A DNA stretch of 64,000 bases, from positions 235,947-299,946 of the forward strand of contig NZ_VFTZ01000005.1 in NCBI RefSeq assembly GCF_006440775.1, given 5' to 3'. The stretch is from Mesorhizobium sp. B2-7-2. Its GTDB lineage: Bacteria > Pseudomonadota > Alphaproteobacteria > Rhizobiales > Rhizobiaceae. The notes beneath the pieces were generated by a model. The model searched no databases. It was not told the origin of the DNA and saw only the letters and a list, made by a program, of their open reading frames with translations. Position numbers and translations under genes: made by a program. Positions 18,062 to 26,114 of the stretch are shown in pieces (the stretch's first letter is position 1; each line of letters opens with the position of its first letter).

Positions 18062-19291
18062 CTAGCTCAAATCGGGCGTATGGTCAAACAGACGCCGATG
18101 TTCCTTCAAGGCATAGGTGTCGGTCATGCCGGCCAGGAAGTCGGCGACGCTGCGCGCCTTGATGCGATCCTCCGCCCGGTCGAGCCCTTCGCGCCATCCG
18201 TCGGGCATGGCGCGCGGATCGGCGAAATAGACGTCGAACAGCTCGCGCACGATCTGTTCGGCATCGGCCCGCACGCGCATCACCTCCGCATGCCGGTAGA
18301 GATGCTTGTAGAGAAAGGCCTTCAGCTCCTTTTCGGCCGCCGCCATGCTGGCCGAGAAGGTCACCAGGGTCTCGCCGGCCGCGCGCACCGCGTCGGCGCT
18401 GTCAGGCTTCAGGCGCTCGATATTGGCGGCGGTCGATGCGATGACATCTTCGACCATCAACGTGATCTGCCGGCGCATCAGCTCGTGGCCGGTGCGCACA
18501 TCGTCGAGCTGAGGATATTTGGCGCGCACGCTGTTCAGGATCGAGCCGGGTAGACCGACCTCTCCAAGCATATCCAGCGTCAGCAGGCCGGCGCGCAAGC
18601 CGTCATCGATGTCATGGGCGTTGTAGGCGATGTCGTCGGCGATCGCCGCACACTGCGCCTCGATGCCGGCGAAACGGTCGAGCTCGAGATCGTGCAGCTC
18701 CGAATAGTCGCGGATCGCCTGCGGCACCGGGCCCTTGAGCCCCTTCCCGCTCGCGTCGGTCAGCGGGCCGTTGTGCTTGACCAGCCCTTCCAGCGTTTCC
18801 CAGGTGAGGTTCAGCCCGTCGAATTCGGCATAGCGCCGCTCGAGCCGCGTGACGACGCGCAGCGACTGCGCGTTGTGATCGAAGCCGCCCCAGGCGGCCA
18901 TCTTCTCGTTGAGCGCATCCTCGCCCGTATGGCCGAAGGGCGTATGGCCGAAATCATGCACCAGCGCCACGGCTTCGGCGAGATCCTCGTCGCCGCGCAG
19001 TGCCCGCGCCAGCGCGCGGGCGATCTGCGCCACTTCGATCGAATGCGTCAGCCGTGTGCGGTAATGATCGCCCTCATGCGCGACGAAGACCTGCGTCTTG
19101 TGCTTCAGCCGGCGAAAGGCGGTGGAATGGATGATGCGGTCGCGGTCGCGCTGGAACGGTGTGCGGGTCGGGCTTTCCGGCTCGTCGAACAGGCGTCCGC
19201 GCGAGCGCGCCGGGTCGCTCGCATAGGCCGCGCGCGGCCGGTCGCCGAACCCGATGTCGCCGAGAGCATCCTTGCCGTGCCGCTCGTCCAT
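18062..19291 (-). CDS. dgt: Deoxyguanosinetriphosphate triphosphohydrolase-like protein
   Basis: This HD-domain phosphohydrolase removes triphosphate from dNTPs and helps control dNTP pools. The metal-binding HD motif is in [19 protein letters not shown], preceded by the conserved [17 protein letters not shown] (first His). The start at 19291 ([11 protein letters not shown]) gives 409 residues; the frame is open further upstream but runs into the divergent erpA promoter region. The C-terminal ~90 residues are the predicted regulatory region of Dgt-like proteins. Confidence 0.92.
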   Translation of the reverse strand: MDERHGKDALGDIGFGDRPRAAYASDPARSRGRLFDEPESPTRTPFQRDRDRIIHSTAFRRLKHKTQVFVAHEGDHYRTRLTHSIEVAQIARALARALRGDEDLAEAVALVHDFGHTPFGHTGEDALNEKMAAWGGFDHNAQSLRVVTRLERRYAEFDGLNLTWETLEGLVKHNGPLTDASGKGLKGPVPQAIRDYSELHDLELDRFAGIEAQCAAIADDIAYNAHDIDDGLRAGLLTLDMLGEVGLPGSILNSVRAKYPQLDDVRTGHELMRRQITLMVEDVIASTAANIERLKPDSADAVRAAGETLVTFSASMAAAEKELKAFLYKHLYRHAEVMRVRADAEQIVRELFDVYFADPRAMPDGWREGLDRAEDRIKARSVADFLAGMTDTYALKEHRRLFDHTPDLS

Positions 19292-19361
19292 TGACCCACC
19301 AGTTGACTCAGGCTTGCCCGCTTCATACCTATCATGTGAAACCGAAAGCAAGGTGACGCCG

Positions 19362-19709
19362 ATGGGCGCGGATGCCAAGACTGCCATGAAGGTCGAAATG
19401 ACCGATGCCGCGGCGAAGCGGATCGCCAGGATTGTTTCCGGCGAACCGGGCAAGACGGCGCTGCGCGTTTCCGTCGAAGGCGGCGGCTGCTCCGGCTTTT
19501 CCTACAAATTCGATCTCGTCGCAGGTGCGAACGATGACGATGTCGCCATCGAGAAGGACGGCGCAACCATTCTGATCGACGACCTGTCGCTGGTCTATAT
19601 GGGCGGCTCGGTGATCGACTTCGTCGACGATCTGATGGGCCAGTCCTTCCAGATCAGGAACCCGAACGCGGTCGCCTCCTGCGGCTGCGGCACGAGTTTC
19701 TCCATATAG
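19362..19709 (+). CDS. erpA: HesB/IscA-family iron-sulfur cluster insertion protein
   Basis: This 115-residue A-type carrier delivers Fe-S clusters to apoproteins. Three cluster-binding cysteines are present in the family pattern: [10 protein letters not shown] and the C-terminal SCGCGTSF. The ATG at 19362 has a good AAGGTGA ribosome-binding site, although an ATG 24 nt later (MKVEM) would also fit the usual length. It is divergent from dgt and followed at 4 bp by a VOC protein and then xth, suggesting one transcript. Confidence 0.88.
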   Translation: MGADAKTAMKVEMTDAAAKRIARIVSGEPGKTALRVSVEGGGCSGFSYKFDLVAGANDDDVAIEKDGATILIDDLSLVYMGGSVIDFVDDLMGQSFQIRNPNAVASCGCGTSFSI

Positions 19710-19713
19710 TCCG

Positions 19714-20106
19714 ATGCCTGCCATCGGCGCGGTCCGTCAGGTCGCGCTCTCGGCTGGCCGCGATCTCGATGCGACGCTTGCTTTCTGGCGCGACGTGCTT
19801 GGTCTGAACGTGCACGCTCGCTACGATCCGCCCGGCATCGCGTTCATACTGGCCGGTGATGTGCGCCTCCTCTTCACCGACGGCGTTCCGGCCGGCACCG
19901 TCTATTTCGACATCGCCGGCCTCGAAGCGTTCCACGCCGAGGCGAAAGCCGCGGGCATTCCCTTCACCGCGCCGCCGACGCTCGTCCACCGCGACACCGA
20001 GGGGCGGTTCGGCCCGGCGGGGGAAAGCGAATGGATGGCCTTTCTAAAGGACCCCGCAGGCAATACGATCGGCCTCGTCGAACGCCTGCCGCCCGAAGAG
20101 CATTGA
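19714..20106 (+). CDS. VOC (glyoxalase/bleomycin-resistance) family protein
   Basis: This 130-residue protein is a single vicinal-oxygen-chelate fold. VALSAGRDLDATLAFWRDVLGLNV matches the first beta-alpha-beta module, and EWMAFLKDPAGNTIGLVER is the closing motif, with the Glu often used as a metal ligand. It sits between erpA and xth with gaps of 4 and 7 bp. The substrate cannot be deduced; members range from glyoxalases to dioxygenases and antibiotic-binding proteins. Confidence 0.82.
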   Translation: MPAIGAVRQVALSAGRDLDATLAFWRDVLGLNVHARYDPPGIAFILAGDVRLLFTDGVPAGTVYFDIAGLEAFHAEAKAAGIPFTAPPTLVHRDTEGRFGPAGESEWMAFLKDPAGNTIGLVERLPPEEH

Positions 20107-20113
20107 GGTCCTC

Positions 20114-20908
20114 ATGAAGATCGTCACCTGGAACATCAACGGCGTTCGCGCCCGCATCGGCAATCTCACCCACTGGCTGACCGAAAGCGCGCCGGACATC
20201 GTGTGCCTGCAGGAGATCAAGACTGTCGACGACCAGTTCCCGCGCGCCGAGATCGAGGCGCTGGGCTACAATGTCGAGACCAACGGCCAGAAGAGTTTTA
20301 ACGGCGTCGCTCTTCTGTCGAAGCTTCCCTTCGACGAGGTCAATCGCGGCCTGCCGGGCGATGATGCGGATGACCATGCCCGCTTTATCGAAGGCGTTTT
20401 TTCCACCGACCAGGGCGCCTTGCGCGTCGCTTCGCTCTATCTGCCGAATGGCAATCCGGTCGACGATGAACGGAAGTTTTCCTACAAGCTCGCCTGGATG
20501 GAGCGGCTGGAGCGCTGGGCGCAAGAGCGACTGCGGCTCGAGGAAGCGCTGGTGCTGGCTGGCGACTACAACGTCATTCCCGAACCCGCCGATGCCCGGT
20601 TTCCCGAAAACTGGCTGGGTGACGCGCTGTTCCAGCCGCAGACGAGGCAGGCCTTTCGCCGGCTGAAGAATCTCGGCTTCACCGAAGCTGTGCGCGCCGT
20701 GACCGACTCGGCCGGCGTCTACACCTTCTGGGATTATCAGGCCGGCGCCTGGCAGAAGAACAACGGCATTCGCATCGACCACCTGCTGCTGTCACCGGAA
20801 GCCGCCAACCGTTTCTCGTCGGCCTCGGTGGAAAAGCACGTCCGCGCCTGGGAAAAGCCGTCCGACCACGTGCCGGTCGCTGTCGACCTCAGCCTGCAGC
20901 CCGCCTGA
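20114..20908 (+). CDS. xthA: Exodeoxyribonuclease III
   Basis: This AP endonuclease / 3'-exonuclease of base-excision repair has 264 residues, matching the ExoIII/EEP family. Catalytic signatures are WNINGVRAR at the N-terminus, CLQEIKT (metal-binding Glu), LAGDYNVIPEP (Asp/Asn) and the C-terminal SDHVPVAVDL (Asp-His pair). A GAGGTCCTC region precedes the ATG. It lies 7 bp after the VOC gene. Confidence 0.95.
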   Translation: MKIVTWNINGVRARIGNLTHWLTESAPDIVCLQEIKTVDDQFPRAEIEALGYNVETNGQKSFNGVALLSKLPFDEVNRGLPGDDADDHARFIEGVFSTDQGALRVASLYLPNGNPVDDERKFSYKLAWMERLERWAQERLRLEEALVLAGDYNVIPEPADARFPENWLGDALFQPQTRQAFRRLKNLGFTEAVRAVTDSAGVYTFWDYQAGAWQKNNGIRIDHLLLSPEAANRFSSASVEKHVRAWEKPSDHVPVAVDLSLQPA

Positions 20909-20979
20909 GACGTTGCCAGGCTCCCGGACCCAGTATCGCCACAAATCCCGTCTTTGATGCGGCTTGCTGTGGGGGTTGA

Positions 20980-21273
20980 ATGGCGATCCGATTTCTTTTC
21001 TGGCCAGCCGGCCTTGCCTTGGCGCTTGCCGCGCCGGCGCCGTTGCTGGCGGCGCCAACCTGTCTTGCCAACGGCAAATCCTTCAACGTCGGCGAGACGG
21101 CGTGCCTGATGCTGGCCGGCGAGAGTTATCTCGCCCGCTGCGACATGGTTCTCAACAACACGTCCTGGACCAGGATCAAGGACGAATGTCCGGGCGAAGC
21201 GCCAAAGCCGCACCCGACATCGCTCTCGACCCCGACGCCCGGCCAGGCGCCGACGGAGCCGACCGAGAACTGA
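20980..21273 (+). CDS. Small secreted cysteine-containing protein of unknown function
   Basis: This 97-residue protein begins with a clear Sec signal peptide (MAIRFLFWPAGLALALAAPA, cleavage likely around LLAA). The mature part has four Cys (in TCLAN, TACLM, ARCDM and DECPG), which could form two disulfides, and a Pro/Thr-rich tail. I do not recognise a family. It is monocistronic, 71 bp after xthA, and is followed by a repeat-rich gap. Confidence 0.7.
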   Translation: MAIRFLFWPAGLALALAAPAPLLAAPTCLANGKSFNVGETACLMLAGESYLARCDMVLNNTSWTRIKDECPGEAPKPHPTSLSTPTPGQAPTEPTEN

Positions 21274-21369
21274 GGCTTTGTTGATTTCCCCACCATCCAG
21301 GTTACGCTATGCACATATGTTCTGTGACTGGCGCGACTGATCGACCTGAGGCTTGATTGCCAGGTGGTT

Positions 21370-21529
21370 CCCCCAATCCGTCGCTGCTTCGCAGCGCCAC
21401 CTTTCCCCCCTCCGGAGGGAAAGGAAGGGAGCCTTGCTGGACGAGCGTTGAGGAAAGAAAGCTTGGCGCCTTCCTCTACCCCGTCGATCGGGGGAGAGGT
21501 GGCTCGGCGAAGCCGAGACGGAGTGGGGG
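21370..21529. repeat. Long imperfect intergenic palindrome
   Basis: The left arm (CCCCCAATCCGTCGCTGCTT, from 21370) pairs with the right arm (ending ...GACGGAGTGGGGG at 21529), and most of about 45 positions are complementary by eye. Inner stems TCCGGAGGGAAAGG and GATCGGGGGAGAGG lie near the centre. The sequence resembles a short dispersed repeat seen around Mesorhizobium genes. It lies in the 423-bp space between the secreted protein and exoR, which are convergent. Confidence 0.75.
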
Positions 21530-21543
21530 TCGACCAGCGCTGC

Positions 21544-21650
21544 AATAGAGCAATTCTAGGAAAAGTGTGAGCGGTTTTCCGCCCGGAATTGCGTAAAAAC
21601 AAAGAGATAGTGCGTTTCGCCGTTTCCGTGAAACGGTGAACCGCACTAGA
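21544..21650. repeat. Dispersed ~105-bp repeat, copy A
   Basis: The sequence begins GAGCAATTCTAGGAAAAG and includes GCGGTTTTCCGCCCGGAATT and AAACGGTGAACCGCACT. It contains two inverted-repeat modules: AATTC...GGAATT, and GCGTTTCGCCGTTTC with GAAACGGTGAACCGC. A second copy is at 29045-29146. It lies directly beside the palindrome at 21370-21529 in the exoR 3' region. Confidence 0.75.
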
Positions 21651-21696
21651 CAATGCATGCGCCAAGCTGCCACGCACGCTATCGCCAAACCTGCGC

Positions 21697-22524
21697 TTAC
21701 TGGTCGCCGTTGTTGCCTTTGGTCAAGATATCGTCGGCGAGCGAGATCGCGGTCCGGCGATCGGCCTCGCCGGCCGCGGCGAAAGCCTCTTCCTGCATGT
21801 TGCGGATCCAGGGCTGGTCGGCCGCCGGAGCCCGCGCCAGCGCCGCGGTCATCATCGCCAGGCCGCGCACGACCTTGCCGCTCTGGAACAGTAGATTGCC
21901 GAGCGTCGCCTGCGCGCCGGCATGGCCCTTCTCGGCCGCCAGTTGCAGCCAGCGGCCTGCCTGCTTGACGCTGGCCTTCACGCCACCCTCGCCCTTGAGG
22001 AACATCTGGCCGATTTCGAACTGGGCGTTCGGATTGCGATAGTTGGCGGCGGCGCGCATGTAATATTCCTGCGCCGCGACGTCGTTTTCCTCGACCGGGG
22101 TGCCGGGAATGCCCTTGCGAAGATAGTCGCCGAGCGCCACCAGCGCGTCCGACACATAGCTTTCTTCCGGCGAGCCTGGCTCGACATCCTGATCGACGAT
22201 TTCCGAGAAGAACTTGAAGGCGGCGTAATCGTCGCGCGTCACGCCGTCGCCTTCGGCATACATGCGCGCGAGCTTCCAGGTGGCGCCGATCTGGCCGTTC
22301 TCGGCGGCGTATTTATAGGCCTCGACAGCCTGATCCTTATGGCCGCTCTTATAGGCGGAGAAGCCGAACTGGAACACCGCCCAGGGGCTCGACTGCGGCT
22401 TCACGCCGGTCTTGTCGTCGAACACCTTGTCGTCGAAGGCCATGGCCTGCCCAACGGCGCCCAAGGTCGCCAGAGCGACCAGTGCCGAAAAGACAGACGA
22501 CCTCAACACCTCAGATGTCCGCAT
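21697..22524 (-). CDS. exoR: ExoR-like periplasmic Sel1-repeat regulator
   Basis: This 275-residue protein has a signal peptide (cleavage near AMA-F, residue 29) and Sel1-like repeats, including [35 protein letters not shown] and [20 protein letters not shown]. Length, repeat order and phrases such as YAEGDGV and [19 protein letters not shown] match ExoR, the periplasmic inhibitor of the ExoS-ChvI two-component system in Sinorhizobium. ExoR controls exopolysaccharide, motility and invasion genes. The start codon lies inside the ilvD 3' end (14-bp overlap) and has no strong ribosome-binding site, so translation may be coupled to ilvD. Confidence 0.82.
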   Translation of the reverse strand: MRTSEVLRSSVFSALVALATLGAVGQAMAFDDKVFDDKTGVKPQSSPWAVFQFGFSAYKSGHKDQAVEAYKYAAENGQIGATWKLARMYAEGDGVTRDDYAAFKFFSEIVDQDVEPGSPEESYVSDALVALGDYLRKGIPGTPVEENDVAAQEYYMRAAANYRNPNAQFEIGQMFLKGEGGVKASVKQAGRWLQLAAEKGHAGAQATLGNLLFQSGKVVRGLAMMTAALARAPAADQPWIRNMQEEAFAAAGEADRRTAISLADDILTKGNNGDQ

Positions 22525-24235
22525 AGCAGTGCGTTTCTTTGGCGGCGCCCGGATGGGTCACCGCGCCGTCGCGGGCCGACCCTACGGCCTGCGCATATTT
22601 CCAGATCGCGCCGGACTGATAATCGGTCTCGCGCGCCTTCCAACTCTTTGCCCGGTCCGCCAGTTCGGCGTCCGACAGGGCCACTTCGATCGTGCCTTTC
22701 ACGGCGTCGATCGAGATCACGTCGCCATCCTGGATCAGCCCGATCGGCCCGCCGACCGCCGCCTCGGGCCCTACATGGCCGATGCAGAAGCCGCGCGTGG
22801 CGCCGGAGAAGCGCCCGTCGGTGATCAGCGCCACCTTGCCGCCCATGCCCTGGCCGTAGAGCGCAGCCGTCGTCGACAGCATCTCGCGCATGCCCGGACC
22901 GCCGCGCGGCCCCTCGTAGCGAATGACGAGAACCTCGCCTTCGCGGTAGTTGCGCTGCGTGACCGCCTCGAAGCATTCCTCTTCCGAATCGAAGCAGCGC
23001 GCCGGACCGGAGAATTTCAGTTCCGACATGCCCGCGACCTTCACGATCGCGCCTTCGGGGGCAAGGTTGCCCTTCAAGCCCACAACGCCGCCTGTCTTGG
23101 TGATTGGCCGATTGGCGGGACGCACAACATCCTGGCTTTCATTCCAGGAAACGTGCTCCATATTTTCGGCCAAAGTGCGGCCAGTGACCGTCATGCAGTC
23201 GCCATGCAGATAGCCGTGGTCGAGCAGCGTCTTCATCAGGAGCGGAATGCCGCCGGCCTCGAACATATCCTTGGCGACATATTTGCCGCCCGGCTTGAGG
23301 TCGGCGATATAGGGCGTCTTCTCGAAGATCGCCGCCACGTCGAACAGGTCGAACTTGATGCCGGCCTCATGCGCGATCGCCGGCAGGTGCAGCGCCGCAT
23401 TGGTCGAGCCGCCGGTGGCCGAAACCACGGTCGCCGCGTTCTCCAGCGCCTTGCGCGTGACGATGTCGCGCGGCCGGATGTTCCTGGCGATCAGCTCCAT
23501 GACCTTTTCGCCGGAGGCGAAATTGAAGCGGTCGCGCATCTCGTATGGCGCCGGCGCGCCGCAGGAATAGGGCAGTGCCAGGCCAATGGCTTCAGCAACG
23601 GTCGCCATGGTGTTGGCGGTGAACTGGGCGCCGCAGGAACCGGCGGAAGGACAGGCCGCCTGCTCGATCTCGAGCAATTCGGCGTCGCTGATCGTACCGA
23701 CCGAGTGCTGGCCGACCGCCTCGAACACGTCCTGCACGGTGATCTGCCGGCCGCGATAGCTGCCGGGCAGGATCGAGCCGCCATAGATGAAGATCGACGG
23801 CACGTTGAGGCGCACCATCGCCATCATCATGCCGGGCAGCGACTTGTCGCAGCCGGCGAGCCCGACCAGCGCGTCGTAGCAATGGCCGCGCATGGTGAGC
23901 TCGACCGAATCGGCGATGACCTCGCGCGACACCAGCGACGATTTCATGCCCTGGTGACCCATGGCGATGCCGTCGGTGACGGTGATGGTGCAGAACTCGC
24001 GCGGCGTGCCGTTGGCGGCCGCAACGCCCTTCTTGACCACCTGCGCCTGGCGCATCAGCGAGATGTTGCAGGGAGCCGCCTCGTTCCAGCAGCTGGCGAC
24101 GCCGACCAGCGGCTGCGCGATCTCGGCCGCCGACAGCCCCATGGCATAGAGATAGGAACGATGGGGCGCGCGCGCCGGACCTTCGGTCACGTAGCGGCTG
24201 GGCAGCTTGGCCTTGGAGATTGCCTTGGCGTCCAT
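22511..24235 (-). CDS. ilvD: Dihydroxy-acid dehydratase
   Basis: This IlvD/Edd-family Fe-S dehydratase catalyses the penultimate step of valine and isoleucine synthesis. At 574 residues, with [20 protein letters not shown] at the N-terminus, it belongs to the shorter subtype. Conserved cysteines lie in [21 protein letters not shown] and [16 protein letters not shown]. Two adjacent ATGs at 24238 and 24235 follow AAGGACG; I chose the second for spacing. The gene overlaps exoR by 14 bp. Confidence 0.95.
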   Translation of the reverse strand: MDAKAISKAKLPSRYVTEGPARAPHRSYLYAMGLSAAEIAQPLVGVASCWNEAAPCNISLMRQAQVVKKGVAAANGTPREFCTITVTDGIAMGHQGMKSSLVSREVIADSVELTMRGHCYDALVGLAGCDKSLPGMMMAMVRLNVPSIFIYGGSILPGSYRGRQITVQDVFEAVGQHSVGTISDAELLEIEQAACPSAGSCGAQFTANTMATVAEAIGLALPYSCGAPAPYEMRDRFNFASGEKVMELIARNIRPRDIVTRKALENAATVVSATGGSTNAALHLPAIAHEAGIKFDLFDVAAIFEKTPYIADLKPGGKYVAKDMFEAGGIPLLMKTLLDHGYLHGDCMTVTGRTLAENMEHVSWNESQDVVRPANRPITKTGGVVGLKGNLAPEGAIVKVAGMSELKFSGPARCFDSEEECFEAVTQRNYREGEVLVIRYEGPRGGPGMREMLSTTAALYGQGMGGKVALITDGRFSGATRGFCIGHVGPEAAVGGPIGLIQDGDVISIDAVKGTIEVALSDAELADRAKSWKARETDYQSGAIWKYAQAVGSARDGAVTHPGAAKETHCYADI

Positions 24236-24481
24236 CATCGTCCTTGCCGCACACCCGCGGCCGGTCCCATCGCCGCGCCAACCTGGCACGCATCCCGGGA
24301 CATATCTCGGGTGCTCCGGGTTTATGGCGGGAAATGGGCAGTTCCCTCGGCAAGTCTTTTAGCGCGGGGGTTGTTCATAAACTGTTGCCAAAACGTCACA
24401 ATCGTATCGGGCGCCGGTTGTGACGCGGATTTGCAACAGCGGGTCGGGAGACAGCGTTGAAATCGCTATCGCAAAACGAAG

Positions 24482-24504
24482 AAGGCCGGGCATTGCCCGG
24501 CCTT
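24482..24504 (-). terminator. Rho-independent terminator after fadL
   Basis: A 10-bp perfect stem (AAGGCCGGGC with GCCCGGCCTT) and a 3-nt loop lie 20 bp beyond the fadL stop on the minus strand, followed by CTTCGTTTTG. The plus side also carries TTTTC, so it could work in both directions. Confidence 0.85.
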
Positions 24505-24524
24505 TTCAGTGGATTTTCAGGAAC

Positions 24525-25751
24525 TTAGAACTTGATCTTGATCCCACCGTTAATAGCGGTGATCAGATCGTTTCCGAAGTCATAGCTGGCATCTTCACCG
24601 GCGACGTAGCCATTCTCACCCGCCAAAGTTCCGGAGTGGCCGCTGGTCATGACACCAATAACGCCGGCCAGGCGGATTTCGATGTTCGGGCTTGGAGTAT
24701 AGGCAACACCGCCACCCAGGGTCCAGGTGTCGGTCTGCGCGCCATAGCCATGTGACGTGCCACGATCCCAAGCGAGCTGTCCCGCGGCGCTCCACTGATC
24801 GTTGAACTTGTGGCCAATACCGCCGGACACAGTCCAACCGTCGCGATACATCAGATCGAGCGACGTGACCGCGCCCGCGGAACCCGTAAAGCACGACGAT
24901 GATGGAACAAAAAGAGTCGGGCAAATCGGAACACTTTGCAGCACACTCCAGTTCACCCACTTGATCGAGCCGAAGGCAAGCCATCCGGGCGCGATGCCTG
25001 ACTGAAGCTTCAACTCCACGGAGTCGGGCATGTACTGCGTCGAGCCATAAATCGGCTGAGATCCACGGGGCGTGGTCAGCGTGCCCGAGATGTTGTCAAG
25101 CTTGACCTGCGAATTGTAGACTAAGCTGGCACGAAGTGCGATGTCGGGGATTTCATAGGCAACGCCTGCGCGCCATCCCCAGCCGCTGGCCTCAAGGTCG
25201 ACGCGGCCAATCGGCGACGGCCCAACTGGGTTGAAACCCACCAAGCTTTCCTTGAAGCCTGAGATATCCTGGTAGAACACGCCACCAATAAAACGGAGCT
25301 GACCCTTCCCCGCATCGAACTTGTAGGAGCAGGTACCGGCGTAGTTGTTGCTCTTGATATCCGTTTCGACGTTCGAAAACGCGCCGTTCCAAGACGCGCC
25401 AGGGGCGGTGTGGGCGCCCCACGGCTGTGAATAGTCGACCATGCAGTCGACCCCTTGAACAACTTGGGCTTTGACGCCGATGCGCGGTACCCAATAGGGC
25501 TCGGCCCCATCCGCCGTGGAACTGAGAACATTGAAAGTACCATTCAGGCCAGTGGCATTCTTATATTTGCGATCCGGCATCACATAGGTGGCTTCCGCCT
25601 CCGTCGCGACTGGCGCCGGATCGAACAGAAGATCAATGTCGTAGCCGCCGCGCTCCAGGCCGCCGGCATGCGCCGGGACGACCGCGGAGCCAATCATGGC
25701 CAGCGAAAAGCAGCCTGCCCCCAGCAGCGCTTTGACTCGCAAGATGTTCAT
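24525..25751 (-). CDS. OmpP1/FadL-family outer-membrane porin
   Basis: This 408-residue outer-membrane beta-barrel has a signal peptide (cleavage near AHA-G, residue 29) followed by GGLERGGYDIDLLFDPAP, the rhizobial FadL-like N-terminal plug region. Alternating aromatic/hydrophobic strands lead to a C-terminal strand ending in KIKF with a terminal Phe, as required for BAM assembly. FadL proteins import long-chain fatty acids or other hydrophobic compounds; the ligand here is not known. Promoter-distal palindromes are at 25940-26011. The gene is monocistronic with its own terminator. Confidence 0.88.
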   Translation of the reverse strand: MNILRVKALLGAGCFSLAMIGSAVVPAHAGGLERGGYDIDLLFDPAPVATEAEATYVMPDRKYKNATGLNGTFNVLSSTADGAEPYWVPRIGVKAQVVQGVDCMVDYSQPWGAHTAPGASWNGAFSNVETDIKSNNYAGTCSYKFDAGKGQLRFIGGVFYQDISGFKESLVGFNPVGPSPIGRVDLEASGWGWRAGVAYEIPDIALRASLVYNSQVKLDNISGTLTTPRGSQPIYGSTQYMPDSVELKLQSGIAPGWLAFGSIKWVNWSVLQSVPICPTLFVPSSSCFTGSAGAVTSLDLMYRDGWTVSGGIGHKFNDQWSAAGQLAWDRGTSHGYGAQTDTWTLGGGVAYTPSPNIEIRLAGVIGVMTSGHSGTLAGENGYVAGEDASYDFGNDLITAINGGIKIKF

Positions 25752-25939
25752 GGAAATCCCTCCCCGAAATACAAGTGACTCAAGCTAGAACCAATTCGGG
25801 TTAATGACGCAACAACGATTTCAAGAGTTGTACGTGTACATCTTGACAGCACCTATTTTTGCCATGGTCATCGACGCCGCAATCGGCGCCTAAATCACGC
25901 GAGCCGGCGTAAAACGATCGAAAAAACCCGGGGAAACCA

Positions 25940-26011
25940 CCCCAAAACAGGGCAAAAACAGCCGATTTTGGGGTTGGCGGCCCCCATTGTTACATTATGG
26001 CAACAATGGGG
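25940..26011. promoter_or_regulatory. Two consecutive inverted repeats upstream of fadL
   Basis: The first pair is CCCCAAAA (25940-25947) with TTTTGGGG (25966-25973). The second is a perfect 10-bp pair CCCCATTGTT (25982-25991) with AACAATGGGG (26002-26011) and a 10-nt spacer. They lie about 190-260 bp before the fadL start in a 363-bp gap (25752-26114) that is AT-richer than its neighbours. They could be operators, or a structured terminator for valS (which ends at 26115), but the second stem lacks a T-run on the minus strand. Confidence 0.5.
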
Positions 26012-26114
26012 CGCAAACTTTCCGTTTACGTCAAAATTAACGTAGCGGCAGCCGCATTTTCGAGGCAGCTAACGCACCGGAAAGCGCCTTTGGAGTGAGG
26101 GCGAATCTTGCCGC

